DNA of 5,074 nt, taken from contig JAQWIO010000097.1 of NCBI GenBank assembly GCA_029248845.1, positions 1-5,074 of the forward strand, read 5' to 3'. The position numbers and the translations under genes are program-made. Below the pieces are notes generated by a model. The model was not told where the DNA came from. It did no database searches and saw nothing but the letters and a program-made list of their open reading frames with translations. Source of the DNA: Polaribacter sp. (GTDB lineage: Bacteria > Bacteroidota > Bacteroidia > Flavobacteriales > Flavobacteriaceae). Shown here one piece after another: positions 1 to 5,074 of the stretch (position 1 is its first letter; each line of letters begins with the position of its first letter).

Positions 1-45
1 TCAGTGCCTGCTAAAGGATTATTTTTAACAAATATTAATTATTAA
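1..45 (+). CDS. truA: 3' end of tRNA pseudouridine synthase A (partial)
   Basis: Frame 1 from the first base reads SVPAKGLFLTNINY and then TAA at 43-45. A tail of the form 'A-x-S-V-P-A-x-G-L-F-L-x-x-I-x-Y' is the usual C-terminus of TruA, the enzyme that makes pseudouridine at positions 38-40 of the tRNA anticodon arm. Only 14 residues are visible and no catalytic residue lies in them, so the call rests on this tail and on my recollection that truA commonly sits just upstream of this ABC exporter in Flavobacteriaceae. The stop is three bases before the TTG that opens the ABC gene, in the same frame, which suggests one transcript for both. Confidence 0.7.
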   Translation, partial: SVPAKGLFLTNINY

Positions 46-48
46 GGT

Positions 49-177
49 TTGGCAGATACAACAGGGAAAGCTTTTGATTTAACTATTTTTTTAAGACTAA
101 TGTCTTTTGCAAAGCGGTATAAATTAAATTTTTTTATAGCCACCCTCTCTACCATTTTACTTGCTGTGGTTTCATAA
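49..177 (+). pseudogene. Detached 5' fragment of the ABC exporter gene
   Basis: Frame 1 from TTG at 49 reads LADTTGKAFDLTIFLRLMSF and continues through a hydrophobic stretch ending LLAVVS before TAA at 175-177, with a second TAA directly after. This matches what is expected at the N-terminus of Bacteroidetes ABC half-transporters: a short cytosolic lead with GKAFD, then the first membrane helix. The initiator would be expected at 49, where the codon is TTG, not ATG. The reading then has to jump from frame 1 to frame 2 to rejoin the intact body (open from 218; first ATG at 281). The residues normally linking helix 1 to the 'TVDxYI' segment are scrambled between 175 and about 230. No single reading frame can therefore produce the full protein. 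This could be real decay or sequencing/assembly error; the conserved coding on both sides of the break favours a recent event. Confidence 0.75.
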
Positions 178-189
178 TAAATACGTAAT

Positions 190-265
190 TAAAAAAAGAG
201 AAGGTAGATAAATATAATACAAAAAAATAATAAAAAAGACTGTAGATCAGTATATTACAGAAAAA
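190..265 (+). repeat. Imperfect short tandem duplication at the gene break
   Basis: Positions 190-227 and 231-265 look like two diverged copies of one segment. Both start with T and a run of six or seven A, share GTAGAT (204-209 and 242-247), and then match at 20 of 24 bases at a fixed offset of 38. Translated in their respective frames, the first copy gives KVDKY and the second TVDQY, where homologous exporters have one such segment. The first copy leads into TAA at 228-230, and the second is in frame with the intact ABC body. The A-richness of the region raises the chance of coincidental similarity. Confidence 0.4.
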
Positions 266-280
266 GATTCACAAGGTCTT

Positions 281-1858
281 ATGTATAATATAATGCTAAT
301 GTTTGGAGTTGTTCTTTTAGAAACATTACTCCGTTTTACATATATCTACTTTGCAAATTGGGTTGGACAACATATTATTAGAGATATAAGAGCAAAAATA
401 TTTAGGCATATTTTACAGTTTAAAATGTCTTATTTTGATACAAATTCTGTTGGTAAACTTGTAACAAGAGTAGTTTCAGATATTGAAACGATTGCTGCTT
501 TTTTTAGCACTGGTGTTTTTACAATTATAAGTGATCTTTTACAAATGTTTGCAATTGCTACTTTAATGTTTTATTTCAATTGGAAGCTGGCATTCATAGC
601 TTTGTCTGTTTTACCTATTTTAATTTATGCAACAAGAGTCTTTCAACAAGCTATAAAAGCAACATTTCAAGAGGTAAGAAATCAAGTAGCAAATATAAAT
701 GGATTTGTTCAAGAGAGAGTTACAGGAATGAAAATTGTACAACTTTTCAACAGAGAAAAAATAGAATTTAAAAATTTTAATGAGATTAATAACAAGCATA
801 AAGAAGCTTATGTAAAAACCATCTGGTATTTCTCTATTTTCTTTCCAATTGCAGAAATTTTATCCTCTATAGGTATTGGTTTAATCGTCTGGTTTGGGAG
901 TAAACAAATTATTGAGGGGTCGGTTCCAGGACCCGGAACAGTAATGGCATTTGTACAAATGGCAAATATGTTATTTAGACCTTTACGTCAAATTGCAGAT
1001 AAATTTAATCAACTTCAAATGGGGATTGTTTCCGGAGAGCGAGTTTTTAAAGTGATAGATACACAAAGTAGTATTGTTAAAAATGGAACTATTGATGTAG
1101 AAAAGTTAAAAGGAAATATCAATTTAAAAAATGTTAAATTCAGTTATATTAAAGACGAAGAAGTTTTAAAAGGAATTTCTTTCGATGTAAAAAGTGGACA
1201 AACAATTGCAATTGTTGGTGCTACAGGTGCCGGCAAATCAACTATTATCAATTTGATAAATCGCTTTTATGAAATAGATAGTGGAACTATTTGTATTGAT
1301 GATATTTCTATACAAGAATATACCCTAGAGAGTCTAAGAAAACAGATAGCTGTTGTTTTACAAGATGTTTTTTTATTTTCAGATTCAATTTTTAATAATA
1401 TTACTTTAAAAAATGAAAATATTTCTCTTGAACAAGTTAAAAAAGCAGCAAAACAAATTGGAGTTCATGATTTTATTATGACGCTTCCTGGAAATTACCA
1501 ATACAATGTAAAAGAGCGTGGAGCAATGCTATCTTCAGGTCAGCGGCAGTTAATTGCTTTTTTAAGAGCCTATGTTAGTCAACCAAGTATTTTAATTTTA
1601 GATGAAGCAACATCTTCTGTAGATTCTTATGCAGAAAAAATGATTCAATATGCTACTAAAACAATTACTAAAGGAAGAACTTCTATTATTATTGCACACA
1701 GATTAGCAACCATTAAACAAGCAGATAAAATAATTGTAATGGATCATGGATTAATTGTTGAAGAAGGAACTCATGATGAGCTTCTGGAAAAAGAAAAAGG
1801 CTATTATAAAAATTTATATGACAAACAGTTTGGTGCTGAAAAGCTTCTTAAAAATTAA
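281..1858 (+). CDS. ABC exporter half-transporter, main body (5' end disrupted)
   Basis: This is a membrane and ATPase fusion of the type I exporter (MsbA/LmrA-like) class; two copies would form a transporter powered by ATP. The substrate cannot be read from the sequence (lipid, peptide or drug are all possible). The visible membrane domain has helix 2 at about residues 4-25, helices 3-4 at 79-118 and helices 5-6 at 182-238. The ATPase domain shows A-loop Tyr289, Walker A GATGAGKST (313-321), Q-loop Gln361, signature LSSGQ (417-421, a variant of LSGGQ), Walker B ending Asp441 with catalytic Glu442, and switch His473. Everything needed for ATP binding and hydrolysis is present. At 525 residues it is about 60 short of the usual ~585, because helix 1 is encoded upstream in another frame. 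ATG 281 is only the first available start and lies inside the conserved protein, so it is probably not the ancestral start. As read, the product would lack helix 1 and is unlikely to fold normally. Confidence 0.88.
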   Translation: MYNIMLMFGVVLLETLLRFTYIYFANWVGQHIIRDIRAKIFRHILQFKMSYFDTNSVGKLVTRVVSDIETIAAFFSTGVFTIISDLLQMFAIATLMFYFNWKLAFIALSVLPILIYATRVFQQAIKATFQEVRNQVANINGFVQERVTGMKIVQLFNREKIEFKNFNEINNKHKEAYVKTIWYFSIFFPIAEILSSIGIGLIVWFGSKQIIEGSVPGPGTVMAFVQMANMLFRPLRQIADKFNQLQMGIVSGERVFKVIDTQSSIVKNGTIDVEKLKGNINLKNVKFSYIKDEEVLKGISFDVKSGQTIAIVGATGAGKSTIINLINRFYEIDSGTICIDDISIQEYTLESLRKQIAVVLQDVFLFSDSIFNNITLKNENISLEQVKKAAKQIGVHDFIMTLPGNYQYNVKERGAMLSSGQRQLIAFLRAYVSQPSILILDEATSSVDSYAEKMIQYATKTITKGRTSIIIAHRLATIKQADKIIVMDHGLIVEEGTHDELLEKEKGYYKNLYDKQFGAEKLLKN

Positions 1859-2631
1859 ATCAAATCTTTTTTGAGTTTTTCATTAAGTTCTGTATAATCA
1901 GAATACAATTCAAAACCGCCATCTTTTATATAAGAAATTTCTCCGGTTTCCTCAGAAACTAGCAAACAAACAGCATCTGTTTTTTCAGAAATACCAATTG
2001 CTGCTTTATGGCGTAAACCAAATCTTGCAGGAATTTTAGTATTGTCAGAAATTGGTAAAACAACTCTTGTGGCGACAATAAAATTATCTCTAATAATTAA
2101 TGCGCCATCATGTAATGGACTATTTTTATAGAAAATACTTTCTAAAATAGCTTCATTAACAGAGGCATTCATATGGTCTCCAGTGTTTATTAAAAAATCT
2201 AAAGCATTCGTTCGTTCAATAACAATTAATGCTCCAGTTTTTGTTTTCGATAAACTTTTACACGCATCTAAAAGAACATCCGTATCAATTTCAGAACCTA
2301 TTTCTGTTTGTAAGAATTTTAATTGGTTTAAGAAATTACGTTTATTGGTAAAGTTAGTGGTACCAATTAGTAATAAAAATTTTCTTATTTCTTGTTGAAA
2401 CACAATGATTAATGCAACAACACCACCTCCTAAAAGTGTACCTAAAATGCCACTTAGCATTTCCATTTTTAGAGCTTCTGTTATTTTCCAGATAACAAAA
2501 ACAATAGCAATTCCAATTACAATATTGATGGCAACAGTTCCTTTCAATAATTTGTAGATGTAATAGATTAGCGTTGCTACTAATAAAATATCTAAAACAT
2601 CTAATAAAGAAAATTCAATAAAATCGAACAT
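1855..2631 (-). CDS. cdaA: Membrane diadenylate cyclase (c-di-AMP synthase, CdaA family)
   Basis: The enzyme joins two ATP molecules into cyclic di-AMP, a second messenger linked to potassium, osmotic and cell-wall control, with its catalytic domain on the cytosolic side of the inner membrane. Three N-terminal membrane helices are visible at about residues 12-28, 33-50 and 60-79, followed by a helical linker (QQEIRKF) and the DAC domain from about 100 onward. The DGA motif is at 175-177 within LHDGALII. The second catalytic motif, usually RHR, is at 207-209 and reads RHK here, within FGLRHKAAIG. The length of 258 residues is normal for the family. The start ATG at 2631 places helix 1 directly after the first few residues. 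It is downstream of folP on the same strand after 182 bases. No cdaR/ybbR or glmM neighbour, as found in Firmicutes, is present. Its stop overlaps the ABC gene stop on the opposite strand. Confidence 0.93.
   Translation of the reverse strand: MFDFIEFSLLDVLDILLVATLIYYIYKLLKGTVAINIVIGIAIVFVIWKITEALKMEMLSGILGTLLGGGVVALIIVFQQEIRKFLLLIGTTNFTNKRNFLNQLKFLQTEIGSEIDTDVLLDACKSLSKTKTGALIVIERTNALDFLINTGDHMNASVNEAILESIFYKNSPLHDGALIIRDNFIVATRVVLPISDNTKIPARFGLRHKAAIGISEKTDAVCLLVSEETGEISYIKDGGFELYSDYTELNEKLKKDLI
1860..1880 (+). terminator. Possible weak terminator after the ABC gene
   Basis: TCAAA (1860-1864) can pair with TTTGA (1870-1874) over a five-base loop, and G plus five T follow. It starts two bases after the ABC stop and lies inside the 3' end of cdaA on the other strand. 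The stem is short and mostly A-T, so it may be a chance pairing. Confidence 0.2.
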
Positions 2632-2706
2632 AAAAAAGGGATGATTTTGGGCTAAATTACTAATAAATTACATAATTATACTATCACTTATTAATTTCTG
2701 CATTGC

Positions 2707-2732
2707 ATTATAAGAGAGGATACCTTTACAAA
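2707..2732 (-). promoter_or_regulatory. Tentative promoter-like boxes upstream of cdaA
   Basis: On the minus strand TTTG (2732-2729) is followed 16 bases later by TATAAT (2712-2707), about 75 bases before the cdaA start. The TATAAT box is good for a general sigma-70 promoter but does not match the Bacteroidetes TAnnTTTG form, and the spacing is not ideal. In such an AT-rich gap this can arise by chance. Confidence 0.18.
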
Positions 2733-2742
2733 TCAATTTTAT

Positions 2743-2799
2743 TTCTCTTTTAAAACTTATAACGCTGGTCTTACAATATACTTTTACTAAGAAAGAGAA
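2743..2799. repeat. 8-base inverted repeat in the folP-cdaA gap
   Basis: TTCTCTTT (2743-2750) and AAAGAGAA (2792-2799) are perfect inverted copies 41 bases apart. Part of the DNA between them can also pair imperfectly (the AAAAGTATA and TATAAGTTTT segments read on the minus strand). It starts 15 bases after the folP stop in the direction of transcription. It lacks the T-run of a standard terminator. The rest of the 182-base gap (2632-2813) holds no open frame of note. Confidence 0.3.
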
Positions 2800-2813
2800 C
2801 TGAAAACAAAAGC

Positions 2814-3635
2814 TTATAATATATGCTTTACAATTTTAATAGCTTCAACAGCTTCTTTAACATCGTGAACGCGTAAAATATTGGTGCCTTTTAATAATGC
2901 AATTGTGTTTGCAGCAGTTGTTGCATTTAAAGCCTCTTGAGGAGAAATATCGAGTGTTTTATACAACATAGATTTTCTTGAAATCCCCGTTAATATTGGT
3001 GCATTTAAATTTTTGAAAAGTTCTAAATTTTTTAGAATTTCAAAATTATGGTAGTTGGTTTTTCCAAAGCCAAAGCCAACATCAATAATAATATCATTTA
3101 GTTTAAGTTGATGAAGTTTGTAGATTTGTTCTGTAAAAAAGGAAATAATTTCTTTGGTAACATCATTATAAACAGGGTTTTGTTGCATATTTTGTGGAGT
3201 TCCAATCATGTGCATTAAAATGTAAGGAACTTGAAGATTAGCAACAGAAGCAAACATATTATTGTCCATTTTTCCTCCAGAAATATCATTTATAATAGCC
3301 GCTCCAGAATTGATTGTTTCTTTGGCTACTTTACTTCTAAAAGTATCGACAGAAATAATAATTTCAGGAAAATTTTTAAGCAATAACTTGATTACAGGAA
3401 CAATTCTTTTGAGTTCTTCTTCTTCAGAAATATGAATCGCTCCAGGTCTTGAAGAATAGGCGCCAACATCAATAAAAGAAGCTCCTTCTGTAAGCATTTT
3501 TTCAACTTGAGAAAGAATTTCAGAGTTATTTTTATAGTAGCCTCCATCAAAAAAAGAATCTGGAGTAATATTTAAAATCCCCATTACTTTTGGTGATGAT
3601 AGATCTACTAAAGTACCCTTGCAGTTTATTGTCAT
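2814..3635 (-). CDS. folP: Dihydropteroate synthase
   Basis: This cytosolic enzyme condenses p-aminobenzoate with dihydropterin pyrophosphate to give dihydropteroate in folate synthesis, and is the target of sulfonamides. The conserved pterin-barrel motifs appear in order: NITPDSFFDGG (22-32), DVGAYSSRPGA (56-66), SVDTFRSKVA (95-104), INDISGG (115-121), MHMIGTPQNMQ (141-151), DVGFGFGKT (185-193), GISRKS (217-222) and RVHDV (255-259). At 273 residues it has the normal length and appears fully functional. Val186 stands where most family members have proline (DPGFGF). ATG 3635 is chosen because it gives the standard short lead before VMGILN and lies one base after the upstream LOG gene stop (3639-3637), which implies co-transcription and probably coupled translation. 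cdaA follows on the same strand. Confidence 0.96.
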   Translation of the reverse strand: MTINCKGTLVDLSSPKVMGILNITPDSFFDGGYYKNNSEILSQVEKMLTEGASFIDVGAYSSRPGAIHISEEEELKRIVPVIKLLLKNFPEIIISVDTFRSKVAKETINSGAAIINDISGGKMDNNMFASVANLQVPYILMHMIGTPQNMQQNPVYNDVTKEIISFFTEQIYKLHQLKLNDIIIDVGFGFGKTNYHNFEILKNLELFKNLNAPILTGISRKSMLYKTLDISPQEALNATTAANTIALLKGTNILRVHDVKEAVEAIKIVKHIL

Positions 3636-3636
3636 T

Positions 3637-4218
3637 TTAATTGATTACTTTATTGATTGCGTTAGTTATTTTAGGTGTTTTGTATGTATTCATTTTCTGC
3701 ATTAATTCATGTACAGAATTTCCAATTAGTAGCATTTTTTTATTTTCTTGTTTTAAATAACCTTCTTCAACCATTCTATCTAACTGCAATAAAACGGGAT
3801 CAAAGAAACCATTTGTATTTAAAATTCCAACAGGTTTTTGTTCAATCTGTAGTTGATTTAAAGTAAGTGCTTCAAACAGTTCATCTAATGTGCCAAAACC
3901 TCCGGGAAGAGTAATATACCCGTCAATTAGTTTGCTCATAATAACTTTTCGATCACTCATTTTTTTGCAAACAATCATTTCTTCTACTCCTGGATGAACA
4001 ACTTCTTCTTTTTCTAATAATTTTGGAATTACACCAATAACATCACTTTTATGACGTAAAATTGTGTCAGCAAGAACCCCCATCATTCCAATTTTCCCAC
4101 CACCATATACCAAACCAATATTGTTTTTAGCAAAATAATTTCCTAATTCTATAGCAGCTTCTTTATAAACAGGATTAAAACCTAAACTTGATCCACAAAA
4201 AACAGCAATTTTTTTCAT
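3637..4218 (-). CDS. LOG family (TIGR00730) Rossmann-fold protein
   Basis: Family members hydrolyse the N-glycosidic bond of nucleoside 5'-monophosphates, releasing ribose 5-phosphate and a base. Plant and some bacterial members act on cytokinin ribotides and others on AMP, so the substrate here is uncertain. The 193-residue protein opens with the Rossmann strand MKKIAVFCGSS, has GGGKIGMMG (39-47), the M-S-D-R-K segment (87-91) and the signature PGGFGTLDE (105-113), which carries the catalytic and phosphate-binding residues. Length and motifs are typical. The same frame is open upstream to an ATG at 4359, but those 47 residues precede the conserved MKKIAVFCGSS start and would run through the start of the divergent DUF1599 gene. 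ATG 4218 is therefore preferred. It is the first gene of the LOG-folP pair. A role in purine salvage is an inference. Confidence 0.92.
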   Translation of the reverse strand: MKKIAVFCGSSLGFNPVYKEAAIELGNYFAKNNIGLVYGGGKIGMMGVLADTILRHKSDVIGVIPKLLEKEEVVHPGVEEMIVCKKMSDRKVIMSKLIDGYITLPGGFGTLDELFEALTLNQLQIEQKPVGILNTNGFFDPVLLQLDRMVEEGYLKQENKKMLLIGNSVHELMQKMNTYKTPKITNAINKVIN

Positions 4219-4271
4219 TTGATAGTTGATAAATTCATTGTAAAAATAAATGAAATCCTTTGAAGATTTAC

Positions 4272-4279
4272 TACATTTG
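4272..4279 (+). promoter_or_regulatory. Bacteroidetes -7 promoter box for the DUF1599 gene
   Basis: TACATTTG matches the Bacteroidetes -7 consensus TAnnTTTG exactly. Transcription would start a few bases downstream, leaving a short A-rich leader (ending TATAAAA) before ATG 4301. No clear -33 TTTG lies at the expected distance. The nearest, at 4259-4262, is too close. The position supports ATG 4301 over the upstream in-frame ATG at 4250, because the box lies between them. Confidence 0.5.
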
Positions 4280-4300
4280 GAAAAATACTTTTTTATAAAA

Positions 4301-4834
4301 ATGCAAGATACCTCAAAACAATATGACGCCGTTATAGACGAATGTAGAAGTTTGTTCATTAAGAAAATGTCAGATTATGGTGCTGCGTGGAGAATTTTAC
4401 GTTTGCCATCGCTTACAGATCAGATATTTATTAAGGCGCAAAGAATTCGTCAGTTACAAGAAAATGAGGTTAGAAAAGTAGATGAAGGTGAAAAAGCTGA
4501 GTTTATTGGGATTATTAATTATTCGATAATGGCTTTAATTCAGCTAGAAAATGGAGTTGTAGAAAATCCAGATTTAAATACTGAAGAAGCTACTGTATTG
4601 TATGACAAACACAGTAAGATAACGAAGGAATTAATGATGGATAAAAACCATGATTATGGTGAGGCATGGAGAGATATGCGTGTTTCTAGTTTGACAGATT
4701 TAATTTTACAAAAATTATTACGCGTAAAGCAAATTGAAGACAATAAAGGGAAAACAATTGTTTCAGAGGGCATAGATGCTAATTATCAAGATATGATTAA
4801 TTATGCCGTATTTGCAATGATTCATTTGGTCTAG
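4301..4834 (+). CDS. DUF1599 protein with two repeated halves
   Basis: The molecular function is unknown. DUF1599 is also described, as I recall, as a nucleotide-modification-associated domain, but no activity is proven for this chromosomal form. The 177-residue product has no signal peptide or membrane helix and is rich in predicted helix. It is an internal duplication: half one has D25-Y-G, W30-R, SLTD (37-40), R48 and INY (72-74), and half two has D118-Y-G, W123-R, SLTD (130-133), R141 and INY (166-168), about 93 residues apart. ATG 4301 is preferred because it gives the usual MQDTSKQYD lead and follows a -7 promoter box. The longer frame from 4250 would overlap that promoter. The gene diverges from the LOG gene across 82 bases and is followed after 18 bases by a DoxX-like gene, so the two are probably co-transcribed. 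Confidence 0.88.
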   Translation: MQDTSKQYDAVIDECRSLFIKKMSDYGAAWRILRLPSLTDQIFIKAQRIRQLQENEVRKVDEGEKAEFIGIINYSIMALIQLENGVVENPDLNTEEATVLYDKHSKITKELMMDKNHDYGEAWRDMRVSSLTDLILQKLLRVKQIEDNKGKTIVSEGIDANYQDMINYAVFAMIHLV

Positions 4835-4852
4835 TTAGTAAAAAAATAATTC

Positions 4853-5074
4853 ATGAAAATAGTAGTTCAACTTTCAAGAATCTTAGTAGGAGTATTATTT
4901 ATTTTCTCTGGGTTTGTAAAATTGGTAGATCCGATAGGTTCGCAATATAAGTTTCAAGAATATTTTTCTGAATCGGTTTTAAATATGGAGTTTTTAATTC
5001 CGTATGCATTGCCATTTGCCATTCTATTGATAGTGGCAGAAATTTTACTAGGAGTGATGATTTTAATCGGTTAT
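4853..5074 (+). CDS. DoxX-like membrane protein, 5' part (cut by window end)
   Basis: Seventy-four codons are visible and remain open at the window end. The start MKIVVQLSRILVGVLFIFSG is the first helix (about 7-24) of a DoxX/BT_3928-type inner membrane protein, followed by the typical F-V-K-L-V-D-P motif (21-27), a short FQEYF segment (34-38) and a second helix (about 49-72) carrying a glutamate (E63). DoxX relatives are small four-helix membrane proteins, some tied to quinone or thiol redox chemistry. The specific role of this one is not known. ATG 4853 follows the DUF1599 stop by 18 bases and gives the normal N-terminus. The family's usual length is over 130 residues, and this form often carries a C-terminal extension that cannot be seen here. 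Confidence 0.88.
   Translation, partial: MKIVVQLSRILVGVLFIFSGFVKLVDPIGSQYKFQEYFSESVLNMEFLIPYALPFAILLIVAEILLGVMILIGY

Noticed and set aside
417..421. Signature LSSGQ instead of LSGGQ in the ABC protein (given here as residue numbers 417-421; bases 1529-1543)
   Set aside because: The second position is often variable in Bacteroidetes half-transporters as I recall them, so it is not evidence of inactivity.
580..771. Open frame of 63 codons on + inside the ABC gene
   Set aside because: It is a shifted-frame shadow of a strongly conserved coding region, with no recognisable domain.
917..939. GC-rich patch with two mutually exclusive short inverted repeats (GGGTC/GACCC and GTTCC/GGAAC)
   Set aside because: It encodes a normal-looking S-V-P-G-P-G loop between helices 5 and 6 of the exporter; stems of five bases can occur by chance.
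2183..2398. Open frame of 71 codons on + opposite cdaA
   Set aside because: It is antisense to the conserved DAC domain and looks like nothing I recognise.
3675..3866. Open frame of 63 codons on + opposite the LOG gene
   Set aside because: It is antisense to a conserved gene and has no independent support.
4250..4300. Longer start of the DUF1599 gene at ATG 4250
   Set aside because: A perfect -7 promoter box lies inside the extension, and the family-like N-terminus begins at ATG 4301.
4219..4359. N-terminal extension of the LOG gene to ATG 4359
   Set aside because: The extra 47 residues precede the conserved MKKIAVFCGSS start, resemble no family N-terminus, and overlap the divergent promoter and start of the DUF1599 gene.

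Overview
The window is AT-rich, has short intergenic gaps, and carries genes whose sequences and order look like a chromosomal housekeeping region of a marine-type Flavobacteriaceae (Bacteroidota; Polaribacter/Tenacibaculum-like is my best guess, from memory of the proteins and not from a search). A perfect Bacteroidetes-type -7 promoter box (TAnnTTTG) in front of one gene supports this. I see no mobile element, CRISPR array, tRNA or rRNA.

Layout on the + strand, left end: positions 1-45 are the last 14 codons and stop of a gene that reads like tRNA pseudouridine synthase A (truA). Three bases later begins a type I ABC exporter (half-transporter: six-helix membrane domain plus ATPase). Its 5' end is broken. 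The first ~42 codons are readable in one frame from 49, with TTG where ATG is expected. A messy A-rich stretch of about 50 bases then closes all three frames, and the gene resumes in another frame and runs intact to 1858. The intact part lacks the first membrane helix, so the gene is either a recent pseudogene or carries sequence errors here.

Minus strand, middle: three genes read right to left. They are a LOG/TIGR00730 nucleotide phosphoribohydrolase-like protein (4218-3637), dihydropteroate synthase folP (3635-2814, one base after the LOG stop), and, after a 182-base gap, the membrane diadenylate cyclase cdaA (2631-1855). The last makes the second messenger c-di-AMP. The cdaA stop overlaps the ABC gene stop tail to tail.

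Plus strand, right end: diverging from the LOG gene is a DUF1599 protein built of two repeated halves (4301-4834), followed after 18 bases by the first 74 codons of a DoxX-like membrane protein that runs off the window.

Most of the window is ordinary core genome. The best targets for a second look are the damaged start of the ABC gene with its apparent imperfect tandem duplication, the RHK (instead of RHR) motif in the c-di-AMP synthase, and the duplicated DUF1599 protein of unknown function. I did not find convincing evidence of a wholly new system.
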